In this document: in pieces, positions 34,401-41,789 of the stretch
Layout: every line of letters begins with the position of its first letter
Numbering within the stretch: position 1 is the stretch's first letter
Assembly (NCBI GenBank): GCA_027295505.1
Contig: JAPUKU010000233.1
Location: 1 to 52,084 of the forward strand
Direction: 5' to 3'
Length of the DNA: 52,084 bases
From: Acidobacteriota bacterium
Lineage (GTDB): Bacteria; Acidobacteriota; Polarisedimenticolia; JAPUKU01
The notes under the pieces: model-generated
Told to the model about the DNA's origin: nothing
The model's input: the letters and a program-made list of their open reading frames with translations, nothing else
The model's database searches: none
Program-made: the position numbers and the translations under genes

Positions 34401-34527
34401 ATACCGGCGTCGAACGGCCCGGTCAGCCCGCGCCTCGGCCCGCCTGAGCACCTGGCTGAGGGGGGAGCTGGAAGACGGGGCCGGGCGCCAAACCGTGGAC
34501 AGAATCCCTCCATCTTCTATATTGTGA
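31498..34527 (+). CDS. large protein with two nucleotidyltransferase-like domains, function unknown
   Basis: 1009 residues, all-soluble and Arg/Leu-rich helical. Residues 722-745 carry a convincing nucleotidyltransferase motif, ATGGNAREEGYLADYDVIFL, of the GlnD/DUF294 type (GG-x-AR-x-E then D739 and D741). An earlier, weaker copy lies at 154-168 (FNVGTSLHLDDIDVAVVA), which keeps GTS and D-x-D but lacks the Arg/Glu part. Two NTase-like domains separated by a long helical linker recall GlnE or GlnD, but neither the GlnE motif (GKLGG) nor HD or ACT domains of GlnD are seen. It may modify a protein or nucleotide; the substrate is unknown. It follows the MglA-like gene by 53 bases. Start ATG at 31498. 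Confidence 0.75.
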   Translation: MTELADLQEEIRSLCSQAEAWGRHYLKHIAVLRRAAASLLPQLTDSRELSPLTSEWRAGQPPVRAPLEAVPSETGEHFLDRVQCFYTLQLLRLHRDSLERLRARARSAPQDAASLRDILVDIERRHEWISRTTIEAMLREFLRDQDVPAFALFNVGTSLHLDDIDVAVVAAADSAPLNHALSRLTMEMIRRASRLHFYLAEQLQTDSYYAPMDRYHHWIKQGVRNYVGVSELLSARFITGDPQLYERFGREIGERFYYTLGSTAEHYAYMRGMLTEVRSFFRHDPEAFSINFKRDAIRAIRALVSAESTRYSIHATSVWKALNILCSKEERLREVYQGLEEVLVLFEIFRYLYQLFVVQEEHLALSDDEILGVLDPIARELGYEEIRHIRPGNRLLLEYSAALIRSRRLVQTLLDQERIYVRALHVFGKIARSGQFVTSLAEIRGNMGREFLEVVRWFRGTPFWQDILRLLTNIDRDSLRRFADDLLEPGEGPSLVERYVRLVSQDTRSLLRLLLVIGEHRDYGRVSHLFWMFMESWQQRLSRKVAERERLLSFYQRDPKPFVRLLQCLDQKHQQALLETLSRPVLDPELVKVRSGLLHVLATFTRCSRFFERTLRHVVERHPEVLKHLDDGRALGRMGRWMLTRSLRLRDIDAGLAEARSHYELEFVRLGTEIMNGRRIPILLRDFRRMSERTVTALATLCHRRLREEAFPAAPPETEPPYAILATGGNAREEGYLADYDVIFLAPEDEQLNFCQRVAVHFNAELTRVGILPHHLLADHFGRYALTIGDLRGLLQKGCGQDFAERSEILGARFVYGSSRLYEEFVREIVDGEVLLHRKSYLLAMLADERARQKPTPEAGRRMIRLKFDRGSLKEIHLTLDLLRAHFSIIEPGARRLLAKLVKRDPEHREEYYTLLRSLNFLVRMRVLYQLTVGHYGTIDPQQMGHAIDALRIKVRPGDDPAEALLGRYRRRTARSARASARLSTWLRGELEDGAGRQTVDRIPPSSIL

Positions 34528-34552
34528 GCGAGGGGCTGGAGCCAATGACAGC

Positions 34553-36001
34553 GTGACCACCACCGTCCTCCTTCACTGCGACCACTGTGGAGCCAACCTG
34601 AGGCTCGCGTCGGGGCGCTTGCGTCCTGGCGTAACGGCCAGCTGTCCCAAGTGCCAGCAACCTGTCCGCATGCCGGAGACAGTTCAGGAAACCTCGGTGG
34701 AGGAGATCCAGTGCCAGATTTGCGGCGCGCTATTGCGGTTGCGTGCGGATCGCCGGCCCGCTGCGGGTGGCACCGCCAAGTGCCCGCGTTGCCGCTCGAC
34801 GGTAACCATTCCACCCCCCGAGCTCCCGCTTCCCACCGCAACTCCGGCTGCGGGCGGCACCGTCACCCCTTCAGGGGATGATGTGATGCCCGCCGGCCTC
34901 TCGCCTCAACCGGCCCCGGCGCCCGATCCCACGCCCGCGTCGGCAGGGAAGGCAGGAGACAATCTTTTTCCAGGCGAATTCCCCGGCACTGCACCGGCAC
35001 CACCGGTGCCCCCGGAGGACTTTCCGGCAGACCCGGGCATGGAGGGAATCTGTCCACCTGCTCCGATTGATCCGCCGCCGGGGGAGAGCACACCTGCGGC
35101 GACTCCGGTGTCTCAGGACACCGCCTCGCCGGTTTCAGCTCCCGACCCGCCTATGCCGACTCCCGCCCCGGACCCCGATCCGGCTCCTGCCGAGGAGCCG
35201 GAAAACCCGGCCGCGCTCATGCCTGCGACCGCACCGGAGGAGCCGGAGATCGAAATTCTGGGTGACGCGAGTGAAGAACAGAGCGCCCCTGCGGTCGAGT
35301 CCGGACCGCATGAAGCACCACCTACGCGTAAGCACTATCACGGGGTGGAGCCACCCGCGTTCTGGACGGTGGAGATCGGGGATGAGACCTTGCAACCAGG
35401 CGGCGTGGCCACACTGCGACACTGGGCCCGCCAGGGAAAGCTCAGGGCGGAGGATCGGGTGCGCCGTGGCGACGGACCCTGGCAACTCGCTCGTGAGGTT
35501 CCAGAACTTGCATCCATACTGGCGCGCCCTGGGGCAGAGAAGGCTGCCTCCCACCAGGCTCGAAAACCCATGAGCCGGGACGCGCGTGATGGCATGCTCT
35601 CAGGGCTGGTCGGCGGCGCGGTCGCTCTGGTTCCGGTGCTCGCTCTTCTCGTCCTCTCCCAGGAATTCGAGCGCCTCAGCGCACGCTGGAACCTGAGCCT
35701 GGGGAATGGCGTGGCGCTGCTCACATCGGCCGTGCTGCTCACCGGTTTTCTGATTGGGCGTACCCTGGCCTTCATGCAGGCGTACTACGAAAGACGCGGC
35801 GAGTTCACCAATATGTGGTCGTGGAGCGGGGCGTCTGCGATTGGCTCCGGTTTTGGCCTGGCCCTGGGCATCCTGGCACTTGCCTTCTGGCCCCATATCA
35901 GCGCTTTCACCCTGCTGCTCGGATTTGTCGTCTACGGCCTCAGTGTGGGTGTCCTCTCGTTGATCTGCTATCGATCGATCTTCCAAGACCGCAAAACCTG
36001 A
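34553..36001 (+). CDS. zinc-ribbon and GYF-like domain membrane protein
   Basis: 482 residues from a GTG. Two CxxC zinc-ribbon pairs occupy 1-85 (LHCDHCGANLRL...CPKCQQP; CQICGALLRL...CPRCRST), each like the MJ0042/double-zinc-ribbon domains of secreted-envelope regulators. A long Pro/Ala/Glu linker follows (about 90-260). Then a GYF_2-like segment appears (FWTVEIGDETLQPGGVATLR, HWARQGKLRAEDRVRRGDGP, W). Four membrane spans end the protein (about 345-475). Such proteins are probable membrane-bound interaction hubs. The gene starts 25 bases after the nucleotidyltransferase-like gene. Function not known. Confidence 0.75.
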   Translation: MTTTVLLHCDHCGANLRLASGRLRPGVTASCPKCQQPVRMPETVQETSVEEIQCQICGALLRLRADRRPAAGGTAKCPRCRSTVTIPPPELPLPTATPAAGGTVTPSGDDVMPAGLSPQPAPAPDPTPASAGKAGDNLFPGEFPGTAPAPPVPPEDFPADPGMEGICPPAPIDPPPGESTPAATPVSQDTASPVSAPDPPMPTPAPDPDPAPAEEPENPAALMPATAPEEPEIEILGDASEEQSAPAVESGPHEAPPTRKHYHGVEPPAFWTVEIGDETLQPGGVATLRHWARQGKLRAEDRVRRGDGPWQLAREVPELASILARPGAEKAASHQARKPMSRDARDGMLSGLVGGAVALVPVLALLVLSQEFERLSARWNLSLGNGVALLTSAVLLTGFLIGRTLAFMQAYYERRGEFTNMWSWSGASAIGSGFGLALGILALAFWPHISAFTLLLGFVVYGLSVGVLSLICYRSIFQDRKT

Positions 36002-36030
36002 CGCACGCAAACGACTCCGGGCCCACGTGC

Positions 36031-36036
36031 TATAAT
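36031..36036 (+). promoter_or_regulatory. -10-like TATAAT upstream of the secreted-protein gene
   Basis: A perfect TATAAT lies 42 bases before the ATG at 36079, with no recognisable -35 at the expected distance. It may be an extended or activator-dependent promoter (preceded by GTGC). Confidence 0.35.
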
Positions 36037-36078
36037 TTTGTTTACCAATCGCTTTGTCGCGGAAGAACAGGGGAGTGC

Positions 36079-37200
36079 ATGCTGAGCACGTCACGATACT
36101 GGCGCCTGGGGGCAGGATACCTCAGCTTATTGGCAGTCGCCGCTCTGCAACCGCAGGCGTCGTTGGCCCAGGTAACAGATACCAACTCTCGAGACTTCGT
36201 CGTCTATACCCAATACAATCCGACCTTCGTGCCGAGCAAGAGCAAGGTGTTCTTCACCGTCACCGCTTACGTCCAAAACGGCACTTCGAAAGATTACAAG
36301 AACGTGGAGATCCTGCGCTCCTTTCCGGAAGGCTTCGAGGTCAAGACCGTACCCGACACCTTCCAGGCGGTGGTCCGCCGTCCCCCGGAGTTCAAGCAGG
36401 GGATTGATGCGAATCGGTACACCATGTCTCTACCCGAGATCTGGGGGGGGCGGGGAGCCTCAGTCTTCTATGAGGTGCACCCGAAAGGCCGGCATGATCA
36501 GGTGCTGCTGCCGGGCCTGGAGATCGCTTACGACCTGGAAGGAACCCGGCTGAAGACTGCTACGAGCGGGGATCTCGTGGAGCTCAAGCGTTACACCCAT
36601 TTCAGTGGATCCCTGCGCGACTTTCTCAAGCGCAACGCTCAGGTGTCGATGGCCTTTGGAACCGGAGGCGACCCGTGGAGAATGGCTGCGGTCGATGTCA
36701 GGGCACTGGGGCGGAACCCGGCCGGCATCACCGGCGTCACCGGTGATCTCACGAAAGGCCATTTCCGTCTGCAAGCAGGGGTTCCCGGAAACTTCCGTGA
36801 CCTGCTGGTCGTCTGGTGGCCCAAACGCAAGAAAGACCGCGTCCAGACGGAAGAGGAGTTCCGTAAGCTGGTCAAAAATTACTCTTCCTGGGTCGGACTG
36901 CGGAAGTTCATTGACGGCAGCGTCAAGGTCGAACCCAACCACTCCTTCAAGAAGTTTCGCGGCTGGTACGCCCAGGGACTCTGGATCGACGTAGTTCCCG
37001 AACGCTATGGTGAGGGCCCCTTTTCTTCGGCCCTCATGTACTCATCGGTCAGCGACGCCGAGTACCTGCTGTTCTGGTGGGCTCAGGGACGAGGTATGGG
37101 ACTCGGCCGCAGCAACGTTCCGCAGCCGGCGCGGGACGCCACCCTCATGAAGCAGCTCGATGCGATCGTCAACTCCTTCCGCCCTTTCCGCAAGCACTGA
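36079..37200 (+). CDS. secreted protein of unknown function
   Basis: 373 residues. A clear signal peptide (SLLAVAALQPQASLAQ) leads to a beta-rich domain (about 35-150; FFTVTAYVQNGTSKDYKNVE, then ILRSFPEGFEVKTVPDTFQA) resembling DUF11/CARDB-like adhesive or repeat domains. The remainder (about 200-373), with FGTGGDPWRMAAVDVRALGR and DVVPERYGEGPFSSALMYSS, I do not recognise. GGGGAG upstream supports the ATG at 36079. It is followed by another exported-protein gene overlapping by 41 bases, so the two may act together in the envelope. Confidence 0.75.
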   Translation: MLSTSRYWRLGAGYLSLLAVAALQPQASLAQVTDTNSRDFVVYTQYNPTFVPSKSKVFFTVTAYVQNGTSKDYKNVEILRSFPEGFEVKTVPDTFQAVVRRPPEFKQGIDANRYTMSLPEIWGGRGASVFYEVHPKGRHDQVLLPGLEIAYDLEGTRLKTATSGDLVELKRYTHFSGSLRDFLKRNAQVSMAFGTGGDPWRMAAVDVRALGRNPAGITGVTGDLTKGHFRLQAGVPGNFRDLLVVWWPKRKKDRVQTEEEFRKLVKNYSSWVGLRKFIDGSVKVEPNHSFKKFRGWYAQGLWIDVVPERYGEGPFSSALMYSSVSDAEYLLFWWAQGRGMGLGRSNVPQPARDATLMKQLDAIVNSFRPFRKH

Positions 37201-37972
37201 TCGGCCGTGCCGGACCCTCCTGGGGGCCGCCGGGGTTCTCCTGCTATTCACCCCTGCGGGCGCCGTGGAAATCCCCGAGCGGGGAACGGATCAGATCGCC
37301 CACTTTTGCCTGGTGGCACACGGGGGCCCCGAACGCTGGGAGACCGTCCGTGACATGCGGTTCACCCACGTGGTGACCCGCTACGGCCCGGGCAACAAGG
37401 TTATCCAGGAACGCGCCGCAGAGGTCTACATGCGGCTGCAGCCCCACCGACAATGCCGCATCGAATCTTTCACAGAGGACGGAAAATCCCAGATCATCAT
37501 CTACGACGGCAACGAACTCCAGCTCCTGAACGACGGCGTCGCCGACAACGACAGTGTGGCCCTCAAGAGAGCACGGAGACGAACCCTGAGCCTCCTCTAC
37601 ATGGCCAGCCTGCCTTTCAATCTGGACGATGAGGACGTATCCCTCACCTACCGAGGAGAGGGCACGATCAGCGGTCGTGACGTCTACCACCTTCGGGCCA
37701 AGATCAGGGGTGGAAGAATCTTTTCGCCCGCTGATACGTACGACTACTTCATCGACCAAGAGACGTATCGGGTGGCACAGCTCGTTTACACAAACAGCGG
37801 CGAAGGGGTCTCGTACTTGGTGCGATGGAGCGAGATGAAGAACTTCGGGGGAATCCTGCGCCCGGTACGCTGGGATTACATGGCTTCGCCCCGACAGAAA
37901 GCCACTTCGGTGGAATATAAGGACCTTCAGATCAACCCGGGACTGGACAGCTCATTATTTGAGATCGAGTAG
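37160..37972 (+). CDS. exported protein, LolA/LolB-like lipoprotein-sorting fold candidate
   Basis: 270 residues from an ATG inside the end of the previous gene (41-base overlap). A signal sequence (RTLLGAAGVLLLFTPAGAVE) is followed by a beta-rich body with GGPERWETVRDMRFTHVVTR, RIESFTEDGKSQIIIYDGNE, YFIDQETYRVAQLVYTNSGE and WDYMASPRQKATSVEYKDLQ. This pattern of strands is seen in outer-membrane lipoprotein-sorting-like (DUF4292/LolA-like) proteins. The assignment is by general pattern only. No lipobox cysteine is visible. Confidence 0.65.
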   Translation: MRSSTPSALSASTDRPCRTLLGAAGVLLLFTPAGAVEIPERGTDQIAHFCLVAHGGPERWETVRDMRFTHVVTRYGPGNKVIQERAAEVYMRLQPHRQCRIESFTEDGKSQIIIYDGNELQLLNDGVADNDSVALKRARRRTLSLLYMASLPFNLDDEDVSLTYRGEGTISGRDVYHLRAKIRGGRIFSPADTYDYFIDQETYRVAQLVYTNSGEGVSYLVRWSEMKNFGGILRPVRWDYMASPRQKATSVEYKDLQINPGLDSSLFEIE

Positions 37973-38203
37973 CTCCGCTCCTGTGGATTTTCCTGTGGAA
38001 AAGTCGTGCAAATCAGGTGCAACGCGTGTGGAGTGTCTTGTGGGCCCCAGTGCACAATTCCCGTGAGTGAATCCCGGCCTGGTAGGAAAGTAACGGCGCC
38101 CAACCTTCCACAGCTGCTGTGCAAAAGTCCGTGGAAAACCCGCTAGAATCACCCGCGAACTTTATCTCGTTAAAAGCTTTGCCGCACTTTGCATAACAAT
38201 GGG
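37973..38203. other. convergent intergenic region with clustered TGTGGA/TCCACA words
   Basis: 231 bases between a plus-strand and a minus-strand gene end. It contains TGTGGATTT (37982), TGTGGAAAA (37994), TGTGGAGTG (38027), TTCCACAG (38106) and CGTGGAAAA (38130). One of them, TGTGGAAAA, equals a TTTTCCACA DnaA-box variant. CACAG-CTG-CTGTG (38109-38121) can fold into a short hairpin. The right end (38155-38203) is AT-rich. No protein-coding gene is supported. Confidence 0.5.
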
Positions 38204-40240
38204 TCAGGGATCTCGCACCCACCTGAACGACCACTCCAGGTCAGCGCTCCGGTTTCCGGCCCGATCGATCGCGCGCGCTCTCAGGTGGTGTTTCCCCACG
38301 GCCATCGTGCCGTCCAGCAGCGCCTCGGCACGGTCGTGATCTGGATCGTACTCGAATAGAAGTACTTTTCCGTCGAGCTCGAGCGTAATTCCCTCCCAGT
38401 CGATACCGGATCCGTGGTCGGTCACCACCACCCGCACGCGCCTCATTCCCGGCCCTATGCTAGAGTTGGACGTCGGTTGAATCCGACCCCACTCGGGGGG
38501 AGCGGTGTCCTCAAAGGGGCGAAAAAGTCCAAACTCTCCCAGCCTGATCTCGACCTCTCCCTGCTCTGCCTCGCCGGTACCTCCCGCGTGGCTCCATCTC
38601 TTGCGCACGGGGTTCCACTGATAAATGCCCACGCGCTCCATGCGGTATCGGTGCGGGTCGAAGGAAAAGCCCAGCAACGCCTGCACTGCAGGAATCCGCC
38701 AGGCCGGCTCGATGCGCACCGCAGTACCGGCCGGAATGAGACCCTCCTCCGCTCTCTGTGAGGGAACTTCGTGCAGTGTGAGCGCGGTGTCCGGCGGCAG
38801 CGCGCCGCGGGGCATGTGCAGATTTGCCGAACCGCTGCGCGTCACGGTGGAGCCGGTCCCGACAATCACCTGTGTCGCCTCGTAGACGGCCTGCAGGTCG
38901 GCATAAAACCGCAGGCGCCCTCCCTCCGGAATCTGGGCCAGCAGCAGAGTTCCGGCTGTGGCCCCTGCCGCGCCGCGCGATCGCCAGAGCGACGCGGAGG
39001 CGGGGAATCCGTCCGATCGAAGCAGGTGGTACCTGCGGGTTTCCTGCGGGCAGGATCCATCACCGGGATGCACAACCGGCAGAGCTACCGATCCGGAGAG
39101 CCACCGGGCAGAGGTGAGATCCACGCATGGCTGCTCGGCCATCGATAATGCCCCCACGCTGACCTGCTCCCGGGCCAGGGTTGCTTCCGAGACCCCCAGA
39201 ACCGTCAAGCCAATTCGGGATGCATTCCCAACCGCGTCACGAACCTCCACCTGCAGACGGTGTTCACTGCCCGGCGTGCTCTCGAGAAGACCAGGAGGTG
39301 AACTGTCCGACCAGGCTGACGGACCGTGGTAGGCCAGAGGTCGGTAGGCAAACCGGGTGGGGGACAGGTGGGAGTAGCGCGCATCATGAATGGCTGAGAC
39401 CTTCCGGATCTCACCGAACGAGTACGGCCCCACGTGACTGCTGGCCACCTCGCGCCCGTCCCACCAGACCCGGATCGCCGAGACTCCGAGCTTCGAGCCG
39501 CCCGGCGCGAGATCATGCGCCTCGACCGCCAGATCAAACAGCCCCGCCACCTGCAGGGGGCCGGCCTCCAGGGTGCCGGCCACCCCCCTGCGTACCTCCA
39601 GGCGCCTCTCGGTTCCCGCTCCCCCCACCCAGGCCCCGGTCTTGCCAGAAAACACCCACAGGGCCTCGATCCGGGGCGGCTCGGTATCCTGGACGGGAGG
39701 AAGCACACCATCCGCCAGCGGATCGCTCGGCAAGTTCCCTGGCGTGCGGATCTCGAAATGAAGGTGAGGGAGACCTGAGCCGCTCTCGCCGGTTCGCGCG
39801 ATGATCTGTCCGCGCCTCACCTGCACCGGCGGAGAGATCGTGAGGTTCCCGGGGTACCGGCCACGGCGGGCGCGAGCGGCCTCCACGGCCGCATTCAGCC
39901 CTGGCGCCGAGAACGACTCCAGGTGGGCGTAAACCAGGATGCGCCCATCCGCAAGGCGCAGGTACAGGGCACGGCCATACCCCCTCCACTGGATCTTCAG
40001 CTGAAAGATTTCTCCGTCGCCAGCGGCCCGCACCGGCAGGCCTGTGGCTCCTCCGGTTGACAGATCCACCCCGCCATGAACCCGGCCCCCGGGCCGGTAC
40101 TCCCCGAAGGAGGACCTCAGGCGCGGAGGAGAGTCAAGAGGCCACAGGAGGTTCCGGTGCTCCCCCTGGGGGACGGCTCCGGCGATGCTCCAGAGGGCCA
40201 GAAGGCCCGAAACGACCGCCACCCGGGCCCTGATGAACAC
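38204..40240 (-). CDS. M23-family peptidase-like secreted protein
   Basis: 678 residues from a GTG at 40240 (a TTG at 40354 would add 38 residues and collide with the divergent start). The signal sequence is VFIRARVAVVSGLLALWSIA. The M23 (LytM) domain lies at about 40-190: FGEYRPGGRVHGGVDLS (HxxxD), YAHLES, GxSGSGLPHLHFEIR. The rest is a long beta-sandwich region with Ig-like features and DRAGNRSADLEWSF at the end. LytM domains cut peptidoglycan cross-links. The HGGVDLS and HLHFE zinc ligands are present, so activity is plausible. The long C-terminal tail is unusual for the family. The gene is divergent from the cNMP/FHA gene. Confidence 0.88.
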   Translation of the reverse strand: MFIRARVAVVSGLLALWSIAGAVPQGEHRNLLWPLDSPPRLRSSFGEYRPGGRVHGGVDLSTGGATGLPVRAAGDGEIFQLKIQWRGYGRALYLRLADGRILVYAHLESFSAPGLNAAVEAARARRGRYPGNLTISPPVQVRRGQIIARTGESGSGLPHLHFEIRTPGNLPSDPLADGVLPPVQDTEPPRIEALWVFSGKTGAWVGGAGTERRLEVRRGVAGTLEAGPLQVAGLFDLAVEAHDLAPGGSKLGVSAIRVWWDGREVASSHVGPYSFGEIRKVSAIHDARYSHLSPTRFAYRPLAYHGPSAWSDSSPPGLLESTPGSEHRLQVEVRDAVGNASRIGLTVLGVSEATLAREQVSVGALSMAEQPCVDLTSARWLSGSVALPVVHPGDGSCPQETRRYHLLRSDGFPASASLWRSRGAAGATAGTLLLAQIPEGGRLRFYADLQAVYEATQVIVGTGSTVTRSGSANLHMPRGALPPDTALTLHEVPSQRAEEGLIPAGTAVRIEPAWRIPAVQALLGFSFDPHRYRMERVGIYQWNPVRKRWSHAGGTGEAEQGEVEIRLGEFGLFRPFEDTAPPEWGRIQPTSNSSIGPGMRRVRVVVTDHGSGIDWEGITLELDGKVLLFEYDPDHDRAEALLDGTMAVGKHHLRARAIDRAGNRSADLEWSFRWVRDP

Positions 40241-40304
40241 CCATCGGGACCGGTCCAGCCCTCCGCGGTCGTGGCGGGTGGGCCCGGTGTCCCTGGGCAA
40301 ATGG

Positions 40305-40333
40305 TTGAAAACCCGGGAATTGCACACTAGATT
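40305..40333 (+). promoter_or_regulatory. candidate promoter of the cNMP/FHA gene
   Basis: TTGAAA (40305-40310), a 17-base spacer and TAGATT (40328-40333), 20 bases before the ATG at 40354. Its position within the extended reading of the divergent M23 gene supports the shorter M23 start at 40240. Confidence 0.5.
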
Positions 40334-40353
40334 TCGCTCCGAGGCCAACCTCA

Positions 40354-41166
40354 ATGCCCCCGTCTGCTTTCAAGGATTTTACGGTCACCTACCGCGCCGG
40401 CGAGCGCATCTTCTCTGAAGGGGAGAAGGGGGCTGAGTTCTTCGTGGTTCAGAAGGGCCGCGTCGAAATCTTCCGGGAGCAGAACAACAATCGAAAGCCA
40501 CTCGCGCACATGGAGAAGGGAGATTTCTTCGGGGAGCTCTCCGTGCTTCTTGATGTGCCCCGCGCCGAGAACGCCGAAGCACTCGAGAAATGCGAGCTCA
40601 TCGTCATCAACTCCACGGTGTTTGATCAGATGATCCGCTCCAACATCGAGATTGCGGTGCGCATTCTCCGCAAGCTGTCTCTACGATTGCTGGAGACGAC
40701 GCAGAAGCTGCAGGGTCTGCAGGGAGCCGCGAGCGCGGAAGACATCGACGCGCCCCCCGCCGCCACCATGACCGCCGAGGAGGAGCCCGTCCCGCCCCCC
40801 GAGGCCGCCAGCGAAGCGGAAGCCGTGGAACGAAATCCCCTCCAGGGAGCGTATCTGGAGACCGAGGATGGAGAGCAGCAGTTCACTCTTAAGGGAGACA
40901 CGCTGACGATAGGGCGTTTCGATCCGGTCACCGGACTCAAACCCGAGGTCGATCTCTCTTCAGTGGACATCAATCGCTCGGTGTCACGGCGTCATGCCAA
41001 GCTTCAGCTCGAGAACGGAGTTTACCAGCTTTCCGAGGAGGTCGGGGCATTGAACGGCACCCTGGTCAACAACCGGCGGCTGGTCCCTGGCAAGCCGTCG
41101 CCGCTCGACGATGGCGACACGATCCATTTCGGAATGGTGCAGCTGACGTTCCACAACAAGGGATGA
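40354..41166 (+). CDS. cyclic-nucleotide-binding and FHA-domain signalling protein
   Basis: 270 residues. Residues 5-120 form a cNMP-binding (CRP-like) domain: YRAGERIFSEGEKGAEFFVV, and GDFFGELSVLLDVPRAENAE carrying the FGE-x6-PR phosphate-binding cassette. Residues about 165-268 are an FHA domain: TIGRFDPVTG...SVSRRHAKLQ...NGTLVNNRRL and DGDTIHFGMVQLTF. FHA domains bind phosphothreonine. There is no HTH, so this is not a CRP-type transcription factor; it probably joins second-messenger and Ser/Thr-kinase signals. The small gene at 41188 follows 21 bases on. Confidence 0.9.
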   Translation: MPPSAFKDFTVTYRAGERIFSEGEKGAEFFVVQKGRVEIFREQNNNRKPLAHMEKGDFFGELSVLLDVPRAENAEALEKCELIVINSTVFDQMIRSNIEIAVRILRKLSLRLLETTQKLQGLQGAASAEDIDAPPAATMTAEEEPVPPPEAASEAEAVERNPLQGAYLETEDGEQQFTLKGDTLTIGRFDPVTGLKPEVDLSSVDINRSVSRRHAKLQLENGVYQLSEEVGALNGTLVNNRRLVPGKPSPLDDGDTIHFGMVQLTFHNKG

Positions 41167-41187
41167 CCACCTAGTAACCGGGATTTT

Positions 41188-41454
41188 ATGGCCCACTTCA
41201 TCGGCGGTAGCGCCTACACCATGGCGAAAGACATCGCCGAGGGCCTCATCCTTCTGAACGGCACGATGCTCCGGAGGTTTTCTCGCGCAGATGTCCAGCA
41301 GGTGTTGTTCGAGCTCGACAAGATTGTGCGAGAATCGCGCAGCATAATCGTCGAGCAGGCCGACATCCAGGCCATCCAGAAGAAGAATCGCCGTCTTTCA
41401 CGCATCATGTCCGCCCTGCAGATCCTCAAAAGCAAGCTGAGCGCCCGCCGCTGA
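41188..41454 (+). CDS. small uncharacterised helical protein
   Basis: 88 residues. The sequence MAHFIGGSAYTMAKDIAEGL is followed by an amphipathic helix with VLFELDKIVRESRSIIVEQA and a basic end RRLSRIMSALQILKSKLSAR. There is no signal peptide, membrane span or recognised motif. It lies 21 bases downstream of the cNMP/FHA gene and is probably co-transcribed. GGG before the ATG is the only ribosome-site hint. Codon use looks coding (GC at third positions). Confidence 0.65.
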   Translation: MAHFIGGSAYTMAKDIAEGLILLNGTMLRRFSRADVQQVLFELDKIVRESRSIIVEQADIQAIQKKNRRLSRIMSALQILKSKLSARR

Positions 41455-41527
41455 CATTCGCGACGTTGACGGCGCCAAATGGCGCATGTTACGCTGCGTT
41501 TAGGCCTCCGGCCCGGGCAGCTGCACG

Positions 41528-41789
41528 GTGGGTTTCTGCTCTCTCGATCTGGGCTGCCGAGCCTTGCAACTCGTCGTATTCCTGTTCTCGCTGTCGTTCC
41601 ACGAGAGTGCCCCCGCTGGACGGCTTCTGGATAGTAACCGGATTCCTGCCGGAGAAAGCCCTGCATCATTACGAGAGCCTGCGCCCCTACGGCATCCTGC
41701 TCCTCTACGGACTCATCCTCTCTCCTGTCTGGAGAAGGTGGGTCTTACCCGCAGTGGAAGAGGTCACCTCACGACTGTTGGCAGCGTGA
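41528..41789 (+). pseudogene. site-2 (M50) protease remnant with internal deletion
   Basis: One frame from the GTG at 41528 reads LDLGCRALQLVVFLFSLSFH followed by ESA, the usual N-terminus and zinc motif start (HESAHA) of short site-2 proteases. At about 41609-41613 it joins, in a shifted frame, PPLDGFWIVTGFLPEKALHH and YESLRPYGILLLYGLIL, the C-terminal half. In intact proteins of this family, over 100 residues separate the HExxH and PPLDG motifs. The middle is missing and the frame is broken, so no protease can be made. The junction lies in GTGCCCCC, consistent with a deletion between short repeats. The stop overlaps the trpS GTG (GTGA). Confidence 0.8.

Noticed and set aside
31498-34527. 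Glutamine synthetase adenylyltransferase (GlnE)
   Set aside because: Length and two-domain layout fit, but the GlnE GKLGG-type motif is absent and only one site looks complete.
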